From contig OZ252093.1 in the NCBI GenBank assembly GCA_965248175.1, positions 1,178,001 to 1,242,000 on the forward strand: a DNA stretch of 64,000 nucleotides. The letters are read 5' to 3'. Under the pieces are notes generated by a model. That model was not told where the DNA came from and searched no databases. It saw only the letters and a list, made by a program, of their open reading frames with translations. This DNA is from VXPQ01 sp965248175. GTDB lineage: Bacteria; Bacteroidota; Rhodothermia; Rhodothermales; VXPQ01. A program made the position numbers and the translations under genes. Of this stretch, positions 1-9,237 are shown one piece after another (positions within the stretch are counted from its first letter, which is position 1; the number at the start of each line of letters is the position of its first letter).

Positions 1-1
1 G

Positions 2-607
2 GCGACGGCAGCGCAAGTGTTCGCTTCCTCGAATGACAGGGAGGAAGACAATCATGTGCGTGTCTCCACCCTGGCGCTCGAATATGCGCGGCGCCTCGTG
101 GAAATGGGAAAGGATGTGGTGCTGCTGCTCGATTCGTTGACGAGATTGGGCCGAACTTTCAACTTGTACCAGTCCGGAAGCGGGCGCACGCTTTCCGGCG
201 GGCTGGACGCGAAGGCACTGCAGATCCCCCGGCGGATATTTGGCTCTGCGCGCAACATCGAAGGGGGTGGATCACTCACTATTGCTGCTACGGCGCTTAT
301 CGAGACCGGCAGCCGTATGGACGACGTCATCTTCGAAGAATTCAAGGGAACGGGCAATTCGGAGATCGTGCTGGACCGGGAGATGGCCGACAAACGCATT
401 TTTCCGGCCATCAACCTGCGAAAAAGCGGTACGCGCAACGAAGAACGACTCATTGGAGATGCAATAGATCAGCATCATCGGCTATTCCGGGCGCTCAACT
501 CGAGGCCTCCTATCGACGCGATGCAAGCACTGCTTCGTCATCTGCAACAGTCCCCGACCAACGCGCACCTGCTCAACGAATTGGTTCCGAGCGAGGGGTA
601 CGGGTAA
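2..607 (+). CDS. rho: Transcription termination factor Rho, C-terminal part (5' end outside window)
   Basis: The frame is open from base 2 and the gene begins upstream of the window, so only about 201 C-terminal residues are seen. Rho is the hexameric RNA-dependent ATPase that ends transcription at Rho-dependent sites. The visible part covers the second half of the RecA-like motor: the Walker B stretch VVLLLDSLTRLGR, the Q-loop/R-loop region with GGLDAKALQ and P..FGSARN, the GGSLTIAATAL strand, and EEFKGTGN with SGTRNEE near the end. These match the conserved Rho order without gaps. The GTG at base 17 is internal and is not the true start. The tail after SGTRNEERL is a little longer than in E. 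coli Rho. Identification is secure. Confidence 0.96.
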   Translation, partial: ATAAQVFASSNDREEDNHVRVSTLALEYARRLVEMGKDVVLLLDSLTRLGRTFNLYQSGSGRTLSGGLDAKALQIPRRIFGSARNIEGGGSLTIAATALIETGSRMDDVIFEEFKGTGNSEIVLDREMADKRIFPAINLRKSGTRNEERLIGDAIDQHHRLFRALNSRPPIDAMQALLRHLQQSPTNAHLLNELVPSEGYG

Positions 608-695
608 GCCAAACGCACGGGCTACAGTGGTTATATTTGCCGCCTTTCGGGGTCTATAGGATCTCTATGGACCCCTCTTCGATCGGCTTCTTTGT

Positions 696-1445
696 ATGGC
701 GCTGAATCCCCTTGCACGGATCGATCCCGTTTCGGATCCGGAAATTCAATACCGGGTTCCCATTCGCGATTGGGCGGAAGCAGAACGCCCGAGTGAGCGC
801 GTTCTGAGCGGGTGTGCCGATGCATTATCGGATGCCGAGTTGATCGGGGTGCTATTTCGATCAGGTACGCACACCCGTTCCGGTTCCGTGTCGGCCATTC
901 AACTTGGGCGTACGCTGCTGCATACGTTCGGCGCACTGCGTGACATTTCCCGCCGCGATGTGCGGGAAATGATGCGCGTAGCAGGTATCGGTCCGGCCAA
1001 GGCAGCCCAACTTGCGGCCGCGTTCGAGATTGGCCGGCGCGTCGAAGCCCAGCAAACCAATCGAAAGGAAATTCAGGTGTGTTCACCCGACGATGTGGCA
1101 GCTGTCTACATCCCGAGATTGCGCGATATGCGCACGGAAGTGTTCGACCTCGTCCTGCTCAATACAGCGAACGTCATTATAGGAGACGTCCGAGTGAGTG
1201 AGGGTGGGCTTGCAGCCAGCATTGTCGAACCGAGAGCCGTTTTCCAGCAAGCCGTCCTTGAAAATGCTGCTGCGGTGATCTGTGTACACAACCATCCGTC
1301 AGGTAACCCTGAACCCAGCCAGGAAGACATCAGGGTCACCCGGCAACTGGTGGCCGCCGGCAAGATGATGGGCATTCCCATTCACGACCATCTCATCGTC
1401 GCGGGAAACGGATATACTTCCATGGCGGAACGTCAATTGTTGTAG
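696..1445 (+). CDS. radC: RadC family JAB/MPN-domain protein
   Basis: A 249-residue protein of the RadC family. Residues about 20-110 form the N-terminal helical UPF0758 part with a helix-hairpin-helix (VAGIGPAKAAQLAAAFEIG). Residues about 125-249 form the JAB metalloprotease-like domain with the metal-binding signature HNHPSGNPEPSQED. The family was once linked to DNA repair, but that role is disputed and the biochemical function is not settled. The ATG at 696 gives the normal family length. No Shine-Dalgarno sequence is visible before it. It lies 88 bp after rho and 127 bp before glyS on the same strand, with small hairpins after its stop codon. Confidence 0.93.
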   Translation: MALNPLARIDPVSDPEIQYRVPIRDWAEAERPSERVLSGCADALSDAELIGVLFRSGTHTRSGSVSAIQLGRTLLHTFGALRDISRRDVREMMRVAGIGPAKAAQLAAAFEIGRRVEAQQTNRKEIQVCSPDDVAAVYIPRLRDMRTEVFDLVLLNTANVIIGDVRVSEGGLAASIVEPRAVFQQAVLENAAAVICVHNHPSGNPEPSQEDIRVTRQLVAAGKMMGIPIHDHLIVAGNGYTSMAERQLL

Positions 1446-1469
1446 ACGCGCCGTCCGGCAAACCCTCAT

Positions 1470-1518
1470 GCGGTTTTCGACCGCTTACGGAATCATACCG
1501 GCGCCTTCCCCGGTATGA
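1470..1518 (+). other. Two adjacent hairpins between radC and glyS
   Basis: The first hairpin is a 5-bp stem (GCGGT at 1470-1474, ACCGC at 1480-1484). The second is a perfect 9-bp stem (TCATACCGG at 1493-1501, CCGGTATGA at 1510-1518) with an 8-nt loop. No T-run follows, so this is not a standard intrinsic terminator. It sits 55 bp before the glyS start, where it could be an mRNA-processing or attenuation structure. It shows no T-box features. Function unknown. Confidence 0.45.
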
Positions 1519-1572
1519 GGCCCGCATTCCGGGGTCACTCCGGACGTTTCTCTCGTATTCGCTTGCTCCCCC

Positions 1573-3015
1573 ATGGACCTTCTGGAAAAGATCGTTTCCC
1601 TTTCCAAGCGCCGCGGATTCATCTTCCCGTCTTCGGATATTTACGGCGGTCTCGGCGCTACGTACGATTATGGTCCATTGGGCGTCGAGTTGAAGCGCAA
1701 CGTCAAGGAGCGGTGGTGGCGGGAGATGGTGTACCGGCACGACAATATCGAGGGACTCGACGCGGCTATTCTCATGCATCCGACCGTCTGGAAAGCGTCC
1801 GGGCATGTAGACGCCTTCCATGATCCCATGATCGACGACAAGGCATCGAAGCGCCGGTACCGGGCCGATGACCTGATCGAGCGGCACATCGAGAAACTGG
1901 AGGCTTCCGGCAAGGAGGAACAGGCCCGCGAACTGCGGACCCGCTTTGTCGCGGCGCTGCATAGCGACGATATGCCGAAGGAACTGCATCGGATCATTCT
2001 CGACGAAGAGATCCGGGGGCCTGACTCCGGGGCCTTCGACTGGACCGAGGTGCGGCAATTCAACCTGATGTTCGAAACGCATGCCGGCGCGGTCGTCGAT
2101 GACGAGACCAAAATCTACCTTCGTCCTGAAACGGCCCAGGGTATCTTCGTAAATTTTCGTCTGGCCCAGGAAACGGCCCGGCAGCAGGTGCCGTTCGGCA
2201 TTGCGCAAATCGGAAAGGCCTTTCGCAACGAGATCGTCGCACGACGGTTCATTTTCCGGATGCGCGAGTTCGAGCAGATGGAAATGCAGTATTTCGTCCG
2301 CCCCGGCACACAAATGGAGCATTTCGAGGCGTGGCGGGCCAAACGGATGCAGTGGCACATAAACAACGGTATCCGGCCGGAGCATTTGCGCTGGCACGAA
2401 CACGAGAAGTTAGCGCACTATGCCGATGCAGCGTTCGATGTACAGTACGCCTTCCCTATGGGATGGCAGGAAATCGAAGGTATTCACTCGCGCACCGACT
2501 TCGACCTGAAACGTCACCAGGAGTTTTCGGGCAAGAAAATGGAGTATTTCGATCCGCATCGGAAGGAGAAATACATCCCGTATGTCGTCGAAACCTCGGC
2601 CGGGCTGGACCGCACCATTCTCATGTTGTTGTGTGAGGCATACGAAGAGGAGCGTGTCGAAGGCGAAGAACGCATCGTCATGAAGTTTCATCCCGAGGTG
2701 GCTCCCATCAAGGCCGCTGTTTTCCCGCTGGTCAAACGGGACGGGATGCCGGAAACAGCACAAGCCCTCGCCGCCGATCTGCGCGGGCATTTCAATGCAT
2801 TCTATGACGATAGCGGATCCATCGGGAAACGGTACCGGCGGATGGACGAAGCCGGCACGCCGTTCTGCATCACGGTCGATGGCGAAACGATGGAAACAGG
2901 CGCCGTTACCGTCCGGGATCGGGATTCCATGATTCAGGAGCGTATTCCGAAAGATAATGCGGCAGACTATCTGAAAGACCGGATGCGGGCCTGGTCACGG
3001 TCCGAAGAAGGATAA
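1573..3015 (+). CDS. glyS: Glycyl-tRNA synthetase, single-chain (alpha2) type
   Basis: A 480-residue class II aminoacyl-tRNA synthetase that charges tRNA-Gly with glycine in the cytoplasm. The N-terminus (SLSKRRGFIFPSSDIYGG, then YDYGPLG) is typical of the homodimeric eukaryote/archaeal-like enzyme, not the alpha2beta2 GlyQ/GlyS type. Class II motif 2 is seen around FRNEI near residues 217-240 and motif 3 at GLDRTILMLL near residue 345. The anticodon-binding domain fills roughly the last 110 residues (HPEVAPIKAAVFPL onward, ending in the TVRDRDS region). The ATG at 1573 fits the family N-terminus exactly. Downstream is a 155-bp gap before the ABC permease, so the two are probably separate units. 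Confidence 0.97.
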   Translation: MDLLEKIVSLSKRRGFIFPSSDIYGGLGATYDYGPLGVELKRNVKERWWREMVYRHDNIEGLDAAILMHPTVWKASGHVDAFHDPMIDDKASKRRYRADDLIERHIEKLEASGKEEQARELRTRFVAALHSDDMPKELHRIILDEEIRGPDSGAFDWTEVRQFNLMFETHAGAVVDDETKIYLRPETAQGIFVNFRLAQETARQQVPFGIAQIGKAFRNEIVARRFIFRMREFEQMEMQYFVRPGTQMEHFEAWRAKRMQWHINNGIRPEHLRWHEHEKLAHYADAAFDVQYAFPMGWQEIEGIHSRTDFDLKRHQEFSGKKMEYFDPHRKEKYIPYVVETSAGLDRTILMLLCEAYEEERVEGEERIVMKFHPEVAPIKAAVFPLVKRDGMPETAQALAADLRGHFNAFYDDSGSIGKRYRRMDEAGTPFCITVDGETMETGAVTVRDRDSMIQERIPKDNAADYLKDRMRAWSRSEEG

Positions 3016-3170
3016 TTTTGTTTCGATATCGCTGATGTAACACATTGCATATTGCGCTGGCTACACAATGTTTCTGCCCTCCGTGCGTTTTTTACGTGTG
3101 CCGGTTGGTTGTTGTGTTTAGGGAATCGAGGTTTTGTACCCGTCCCCAAGGGCGAGTGCCAGATGATTGC

Positions 3171-5522
3171 ATGCTGAAGAACTATTTTAAGATTACGCTT
3201 CGAAGACTGCTTCGGTACAAAGGCTACACCTTTATCAACGTGGCCGGGCTGGCCATCGGTATTGCGGTGTGTCTATTGATCGGCCTCTTTCTGCAACACG
3301 AATTGAGCTACGACCGCCACCACACCCATGCCGATCGCATCTTTCGCGTGGTGTATCAGCCAGAACCCAACGACCGTTCCAATGAGGGCGCCCTTACGCC
3401 GGAGCTACTGGCCCCGATTTTGCAAGAACACCTACCGGATATTGACCGCATCGCCCGCCTGGCCATATCCTACTACCCACTGGTCGTTAGCGTCGCCCAA
3501 CGCCGGTTTCATGAGGAGCGCTTTTTTCATGCAGACTCTTCTTTCTTTAGCCTGTTCAGCTACACGTTTCTCCAGGGCAGCCCGGCGCTGGCGCTCATGG
3601 AACCGGGGTCCGTCGTCATCACCGCTTCTACAGCGCAGAAATACTTTCCGGACCAGAATCCGATGGGCCAAGCGTTAACGTACGATGGCAAGAACTACCG
3701 CGTCACAGGGATCATCGAGGATGTACCGGGGGCTTCCCACTTCCACTTCGATTTTCTGGCCAAGCTCGACCCTCAGGACGACCAGTGGTGGATGTTCGGT
3801 GTGTACACCTATGTGCTGTTACATCCGGGCGCCAATTCTGAGCAGGTGGACGAAAAACTTGCCCGCCTCGTCGAGTCAACGATCAATCCGCAGCATCCTT
3901 GGGGAGACTTCGGCGGCCTCCGGATCCAGCCGCTGACACGCATCCATCTCTATTCCAACCTGAGCAACGAGATCGAACCGAACAGCGACGTACGATACCT
4001 CTACATTTTTGCCGCCGTGGCCCTGGTGCTTTTATTGGTTGCCTGCATCAACTACGTGATCATCACAACGGCCCGGTCATCGGAGAGAATCCAGGAGGTC
4101 GGCGTACGCAAAACCTTCGGGGCCCCTCGTAGCGAACTGATACGCCAGTTTATCGGCGAGTCCACGCTGCTGACATTTGCTGCGCTGCTACTGGGGTTGA
4201 TAGTCACTGGCGTGTGCCTGCCAGTGCTGAACAATTTGACCGGATTGACGCTGTCGCTCCTGGCCCCGGGCGTCGTATCGCTGCTGGTCTTCGGCCTTGT
4301 CGTGATCCTGCTCGTGGGCGTCATCGCGGGCAGCTATCCCGCGTTCTACTTGTCACGCTTCCGGCCTGTACACACTCTCCGCGGCGTACCGACAAGAGGG
4401 ATCACCAGGCTCACGTTGCGCAAGACCCTCGTGGTTTTTCAGTTTACTGCTTCGATAGTGCTGCTCATTGTGAGCATTGTCATGTACAACCAACTCGATT
4501 ATTTACGGAGTAAACCGCTCGGATTCGATAAAGAGCACATCATCGTCATCTCTGACTGGGATCGGCAACTCCAATCCAGCTACGAGAGCTTTAAGCAGGA
4601 ACTCACTCGTGACCCACGCATTCGGCATGTCGCCGCAGGCTACCCTCCCAATCGGGCTGGAGGCATGTTTCTTGGTGTTACTTCGGAGGAGACGCAAGAG
4701 GTAAGGGTACTCCGCATCGTCACCGGCGACTTCGACTATCCGGAGACGCTCGGGCTGACTTTTGTCTCCGGCGAATCTTTTTCCGAAGAACGCGTGACCG
4801 ATTCCACGACGATTTTCATTGCCAACGAACTGGCTATGCAGCACCTCCAAGCTGACGAGTCCGGCGAAGCTGCGTTCGAATTCTGGGCGGGAAAGGGCCC
4901 TGTCGTTGGCAGCGTCAAGGATTTCCACATGCGTTCGCTGCACGAGCCGATTGAACCCATGCTCGTACAACTGTCTCCGGGATACGGCCGCACCACTCTG
5001 GTCCGCATTGCCCCAAACGATGTGCGTGGCGCGCTGGCTGCCATCGAGGGGACCTGGAATACCTTCACCTCCGGCCAACCCCTGGCGTTTTCGTTTCTCG
5101 ATGATGAACTGGATGTTTTCTATCAAGCAGAGCAGAGACTGGCACGGATATTTGGAATCTTTACCGGTCTGGTCATTTTTGTTGCCTGTTTGGGATTGTT
5201 TGGTCTTGTGGCCCTTACGGTCGAGCAGCGCACCAGGGAAATTGGGATACGTAAAGCGCTGGGAGCCTCTATCATGAGTATCGTGTCTCTGCTCTTGAAG
5301 GATTTTCTCGTGCTTGTACTGGCGGCGCTTGTGGTGGCTACTCCCCTGGCTTACTTTGCGGTGAGCCGGTGGCTCGAAGACTTTGCCTACCGTATTAACC
5401 TGGGCGTAGGCACGTTCTTGCTGGTAGGGGTTCTGGTGCTCATCATTGCTCTTATGACGTTGAGCTATCAGGCTCTCAGGGCAGCCCTGGCCGATCCTGT
5501 CAAATCGCTACGGTACGAATAA
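3171..5522 (+). CDS. FtsX/MacB-type ABC transporter permease
   Basis: A 783-residue inner-membrane permease built as two FtsX units, the common Bacteroidota arrangement. The ATG at 3171 gives MLKNYFKITLRRLLR followed by a first membrane segment (INVAGLAIGIAVCLLIGLFL), the usual family start; the longer frame from 3045 adds an atypical leader. A large periplasmic domain (roughly residues 45-280) is followed by three membrane segments, a short linker, a second copy with its own periplasmic part, and three C-terminal segments around the conserved TREIGIRKALGAS motif. The related sequence QEVGVRKTFGAP is in the first half. It is followed by an adaptor and an ATPase, so the module is probably a MacAB-like tripartite exporter or signal-relay system. 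Substrate unknown. Confidence 0.9.
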   Translation: MLKNYFKITLRRLLRYKGYTFINVAGLAIGIAVCLLIGLFLQHELSYDRHHTHADRIFRVVYQPEPNDRSNEGALTPELLAPILQEHLPDIDRIARLAISYYPLVVSVAQRRFHEERFFHADSSFFSLFSYTFLQGSPALALMEPGSVVITASTAQKYFPDQNPMGQALTYDGKNYRVTGIIEDVPGASHFHFDFLAKLDPQDDQWWMFGVYTYVLLHPGANSEQVDEKLARLVESTINPQHPWGDFGGLRIQPLTRIHLYSNLSNEIEPNSDVRYLYIFAAVALVLLLVACINYVIITTARSSERIQEVGVRKTFGAPRSELIRQFIGESTLLTFAALLLGLIVTGVCLPVLNNLTGLTLSLLAPGVVSLLVFGLVVILLVGVIAGSYPAFYLSRFRPVHTLRGVPTRGITRLTLRKTLVVFQFTASIVLLIVSIVMYNQLDYLRSKPLGFDKEHIIVISDWDRQLQSSYESFKQELTRDPRIRHVAAGYPPNRAGGMFLGVTSEETQEVRVLRIVTGDFDYPETLGLTFVSGESFSEERVTDSTTIFIANELAMQHLQADESGEAAFEFWAGKGPVVGSVKDFHMRSLHEPIEPMLVQLSPGYGRTTLVRIAPNDVRGALAAIEGTWNTFTSGQPLAFSFLDDELDVFYQAEQRLARIFGIFTGLVIFVACLGLFGLVALTVEQRTREIGIRKALGASIMSIVSLLLKDFLVLVLAALVVATPLAYFAVSRWLEDFAYRINLGVGTFLLVGVLVLIIALMTLSYQALRAALADPVKSLRYE

Positions 5523-5561
5523 GAGTATCGCCTATCTTTGTGTCTGTACATGTACACCAGG

Positions 5562-6911
5562 ATGGACAATCCCGACACACAAGACACACCGCGGAAGAGT
5601 TCTTCGATCCTCACGTCGAGGTTGAGCAACGACCCACAGGGCGCCTCAGGGGGTGAGGGGCTCGACCGCCGGCTCAAAAAGAAGGCGTGGACGCAAGGGC
5701 GCATTCTGATGGCGGTAGGTATTGTGGCGTTCGTCGCCGTGGTGGTCTATGGTCTCTCGACCACTGCAGGTGGGCGGCGACTCCATATCGACAGAGACAA
5801 AGTCACCGTTGCGGCCGTCGAATGGGAAGCATTCCAGGAAAACATCGCTGTCCTTGGTAACGTGCTGCCATTGACGACCGTCTATCTCGATGCTGTCGAA
5901 GGTGGACGCATTGAGGAAATCTATGTGCTGGAAGGCACGACGGTCGACAAAGACCAGCCGTTGCTGCGTTTGTCCAATGACAATCTGGAGCTGAGCTTGA
6001 TCAACGCGGATGCTCAGCGCATCGAGCAGATCAACCGGCTCGAAGATATCCGCTTTCGGATGAAGCAACGCGCGCTGGATCTACGCCAGCAGTTGGCCAA
6101 TATGGATTATCAGATCCAGCGCCTGGAGTCCACCTATGAGCGCAACAGGCAGATGTACGACAAACAACTCATCTCCCGGGAGGAGTACGAGGAGGTCAAG
6201 TTCGAGCTTGATTACTATCGTCGGAACAAAGGGTTGACAGTGGACGGCTACAGCCAGGATTCACTCCAGATGGTGACGCAACTGGTGCAGATGGAAACAT
6301 CCGTACGGCGTATGGAGGTCAACTACGCCGTGCTGGAGCGCATTCTCAATGGTCTCACGCTCCGCGCACCGGTCTCTGGTCATCTCACCGCGCTGGAGGC
6401 CGAGATTGGTGAACTCAAACGCCCGGGTGACCGCTTCGGGCAGATTGATGTACTCACCGGCTATAAAGTGCGTGCTACCGTCGGCGAGTTTTATATTGCC
6501 CGCGTCAACCGGGGCCAGATGGCCACCACGCAGCCCATTGCCGGTACCGAGTACCAGATGACTATTACCCGCGTTTATCCCGAAGTGCGAGAGGGTCGTT
6601 TTGAGATCGACCTTGAGTTTACCGGTGAGGCGCCCGAGGACATTCGCCGGGGCCAGACCATTCGCTGCTTACTTGCAATGAGTGATTCGGCGGAAGCGCT
6701 GCTGCTGCCGCGTGGCGGCTTCTACCAGTCGACAGGCGGTAACTGGGTTTATGTTATCAACGCCTCCGATAATATGGCTGTTAAGCGTACCATCCGCATT
6801 GGGCGGCAGAATACCCAGCACTACGAAATACTTGAGGGTCTTGAACCTGGCGATCAGGTCATCACCTCCAACTACGACACCTTCGGCGATGCCGAGCGGC
6901 TGGTGTGGTAA
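5562..6911 (+). CDS. Periplasmic adaptor (HlyD/MacA-like membrane fusion protein)
   Basis: A 449-residue membrane fusion protein. After a hydrophilic cytosolic leader there is one membrane anchor (ILMAVGIVAFVAVVVYGL), then a split lipoyl/barrel-sandwich domain (VLGNVLPLTTVYLDAVEGG early, LTLRAPVSGHLTAL later). Between them lies a long alpha-helical hairpin rich in Gln, Arg and Glu, predicted coiled coil. A beta-barrel domain and a membrane-proximal domain (AVKRTIRIGRQN..YEILEGLEPGDQVITS) finish the protein. It would bridge the permease at 3171-5522 to an outer-membrane component. Start is uncertain: ATG codons at 5550 and 5562 are both possible and neither has a good ribosome binding site. 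It overlaps nothing and the ATPase begins 3 bp after its stop. Confidence 0.88.
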   Translation: MDNPDTQDTPRKSSSILTSRLSNDPQGASGGEGLDRRLKKKAWTQGRILMAVGIVAFVAVVVYGLSTTAGGRRLHIDRDKVTVAAVEWEAFQENIAVLGNVLPLTTVYLDAVEGGRIEEIYVLEGTTVDKDQPLLRLSNDNLELSLINADAQRIEQINRLEDIRFRMKQRALDLRQQLANMDYQIQRLESTYERNRQMYDKQLISREEYEEVKFELDYYRRNKGLTVDGYSQDSLQMVTQLVQMETSVRRMEVNYAVLERILNGLTLRAPVSGHLTALEAEIGELKRPGDRFGQIDVLTGYKVRATVGEFYIARVNRGQMATTQPIAGTEYQMTITRVYPEVREGRFEIDLEFTGEAPEDIRRGQTIRCLLAMSDSAEALLLPRGGFYQSTGGNWVYVINASDNMAVKRTIRIGRQNTQHYEILEGLEPGDQVITSNYDTFGDAERLVW

Positions 6912-6914
6912 ACC

Positions 6915-7661
6915 ATGAATACCAACGCGCTTTCAATCCATGGTATGGCGATGATAAAAACAGTCAATCTCAAGAAAACCTACCGCACTGATGAGGTTGA
7001 GACCACGGCTCTCGATAACGTGAACCTGGAGATCGAAGCGGGTGAATTTGTCTCTGTGATGGGGCCCTCGGGTTGCGGCAAATCGACGCTACTCAACATT
7101 CTTGGACTGCTCGACCACCCGACCGATGGCGATTACGCCTTCGATACCCACGACGTAGCCAAACTCTCGGAGGGGCAGCGGACCCGGTTTCGCAAAGGCA
7201 ATATCAGCTTCGTTTTTCAGAGTTTCAATCTTATCGACGATCTCACCGTCTCCGAGAATGTGGAACTGCCACTACTCTATCTGGGCGCATCGGCGGCAGA
7301 GCGCCGGGAACGGGTCAATGCTGCACTGGATCGGGCGAAGATCACCCATCGCAAAAACCACTTTCCGCAACAACTCTCGGGCGGGCAGCAGCAGCGCGTG
7401 GCGGTTGCCCGCGCCGTAGTGGCCTCCCCCAAGTTGATCCTGGCTGACGAGCCGACAGGTAACCTCGATTCAACCAATGGTGGGGAAGTCATGCAACTCT
7501 TGTCCGAGATGAATGAAGCCGGCACGACGATTGTGATGGTTACTCACTCGCCTGCCGACGCCGAATATAGCCATCGGATCATCCACCTCTTTGACGGCCA
7601 TATTGTAACCAAGGACCACATGGCCAGGAAATATGCCCGTGTTTCGTCTCCCAACGAGTGA
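6915..7661 (+). CDS. ABC transporter ATP-binding protein, LolD/MacB family
   Basis: A 248-residue ATPase that powers the adjacent FtsX permease. Walker A is GPSGCGKST, the ABC signature is LSGGQQQRVAVARA, Walker B is LILADEPTGNLD and the switch His is in MVTHSPADAEY. The Q-loop reads FVFQSFNL. These are features of the LolD/MacB/FtsE subgroup, which drives mechanotransmission and not classical solute transport. An in-frame ATG at 6951 (MIKTVNLKKTY) matches the usual family start better than 6915, so the first 12 residues may be untranslated. Last gene of the module; 209 bp of apparently empty sequence follows before the convergent dipeptidase gene. Confidence 0.94.
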   Translation: MNTNALSIHGMAMIKTVNLKKTYRTDEVETTALDNVNLEIEAGEFVSVMGPSGCGKSTLLNILGLLDHPTDGDYAFDTHDVAKLSEGQRTRFRKGNISFVFQSFNLIDDLTVSENVELPLLYLGASAAERRERVNAALDRAKITHRKNHFPQQLSGGQQQRVAVARAVVASPKLILADEPTGNLDSTNGGEVMQLLSEMNEAGTTIVMVTHSPADAEYSHRIIHLFDGHIVTKDHMARKYARVSSPNE

Positions 7662-7870
7662 ACGGTCGGGTTTTGATCGGTTGATTGGATAGACTTTCGG
7701 GGATTAGGGTGTAGTGCTTCCATCTTGTCCTGGTTCATCCAACCTGATGAAATTCCCTGGCAAGACGTACACATAAAACCTATGGGGTGAAGGTAGTCCT
7801 TGCCGTCGTTTAGGGCGACCGCACGATGACCGAGTTGGCCGAACATTGCGAGGTGCTCCTTAATGCCCCT

Positions 7871-9115
7871 TTATTCCCCCTCCGCATCCTGCATGACGCG
7901 AGCCACCTGTTCCACGTCGGACCACACACGCAGCGCGTTTTCGCCCAGAATCTTCCGGATGTCTTCGTCGCTGTACCCTTCTTTGAGCAAGTGGTAGATC
8001 AGGTTGGGATACATGGAGACGTCCTGCATGCCGTCCGGCAGCGCAAAGACGCCGTCGAAATCCGATCCCAGCCCTACATGATCGATGCTCGTCAGGGCAA
8101 CGATGTGATTGATATGCGCCACAATGTCTTCGACTGAGCCGATCAGCTGCGCCTTGCGTTGTTCCTCGAACCGGCGCGCGTATGCTTCCGACCCTTCCTG
8201 ATAGCCGGCAGCCTGCATCTCTTCCTGGATAGCCGCCCGGGCGGCGTCCCCTGTCGCGTCGTATTCCGTGCGCAGGAACGTTGATCCGAAGACGACCATA
8301 ATGACTCCACCGTTCTCGGCGAGGCGCTGGATCATGGCGTCGCCCATGTTGCGTTCCCAGCCCGGCGTAAAATGCCGGGCGGAAGAGTGGCTTGCCAGGA
8401 CGGGCGCTTCGGTGGTTTCCATCACATCCCGGAACGCTTCGTCGGAGATATGAGAGACATCTACGATGATCCCAAGACGGTTCATTTCGCGAACCGCCTC
8501 CTTGCCCAGATCGCTCAGTCCGTGGTGAACACGGGTCGAATCGTAGGACGAATCGCTGAGTTGATTGACGCGAGAGTGCGTCAGCGTGATGTATCGAATA
8601 CCCCGCTCATGGAAATATCGCAGACGCGCAAGGTCGCCGCCGATGGGTGCGCCGTTTTCCATGCCCATCGGCAGTGAGATACGTCCTGCCTCGAAGTTGC
8701 CCCGGACATCGGCCACGGATCGCGCATGGGCAAACTTGTCCGGCCACTGCTCGACGAATCCTTCCACCATGTCGATCAGAGAATCCGCCTTTTCCGCGGC
8801 TCCGCCGGTTTCCTGATAGGCCGCCGGGATGTAGATCGACATGAACGGGGCGTCGAGGCCGCCCGCCATCGCTCTCGGATAGTCGAAGTCCCCACCGAGG
8901 GTTTCCCCGGAAATGTTTTCATGGAATGCATCGAGCCGGTACGGCACATCGATATGGCCGTCCACGATGATGAAGGCATGCGCCAGCGAGTCCGCGCGGG
9001 CGCGCAGGGCGTCGTCATCGGGGTCAGTAGGGGCTGAGGGAGCTCCGGGGTCGTACCCGGACGATATGTTCATGGCGGCAAGCAGGATGCAGAACAGGGC
9101 AGGAAAACTGCGCAT
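7871..9115 (-). CDS. Secreted membrane-dipeptidase-like peptidase, family M19
   Basis: A 414-residue zinc dipeptidase of the renal dipeptidase family (M19). A short hydrophobic signal sequence (MRSFPALFCILLAAMNIS) points to export. The zinc-binding HxD is in VDGHIDVPYR, the bridging Glu in GMENGAP, and the metal-binding His residues in DVSHISDEA and LASHSSARH; the C-terminal GLGSDFDGV is also typical. It hydrolyses dipeptides, possibly including D-amino-acid dipeptides from cell-wall turnover. It lies 122 bp downstream of mpl on the same strand, so a joint role in murein peptide recycling is plausible but unproven. Confidence 0.93.
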   Translation of the reverse strand: MRSFPALFCILLAAMNISSGYDPGAPSAPTDPDDDALRARADSLAHAFIIVDGHIDVPYRLDAFHENISGETLGGDFDYPRAMAGGLDAPFMSIYIPAAYQETGGAAEKADSLIDMVEGFVEQWPDKFAHARSVADVRGNFEAGRISLPMGMENGAPIGGDLARLRYFHERGIRYITLTHSRVNQLSDSSYDSTRVHHGLSDLGKEAVREMNRLGIIVDVSHISDEAFRDVMETTEAPVLASHSSARHFTPGWERNMGDAMIQRLAENGGVIMVVFGSTFLRTEYDATGDAARAAIQEEMQAAGYQEGSEAYARRFEEQRKAQLIGSVEDIVAHINHIVALTSIDHVGLGSDFDGVFALPDGMQDVSMYPNLIYHLLKEGYSDEDIRKILGENALRVWSDVEQVARVMQDAEGE

Positions 9116-9237
9116 GAAGGTCTTTGGATGGCCTGGGTCGTTTGCGGGGATGGATACAGAATACGGTATATGTCCGGTTGTTGCGCTCCCGGCTTAGTGG
9201 TATGCCGTTGCGCCCCGTATGTCTTTTGTGCACTGCA

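Noticed and set aside
1393..2403. Minus-strand open frame of 336 codons
   Set aside because: It lies antisense to glyS, which is intact and conserved.
7662..7870. Possible small gene or gene remnant between the ABC ATPase and the dipeptidase
   Set aside because: A short plus-strand frame ends with IPWQDVHIKPMG, but it has no start or recognisable family; the minus-strand frame overlaps the ATPase gene. Nothing supportable remains.
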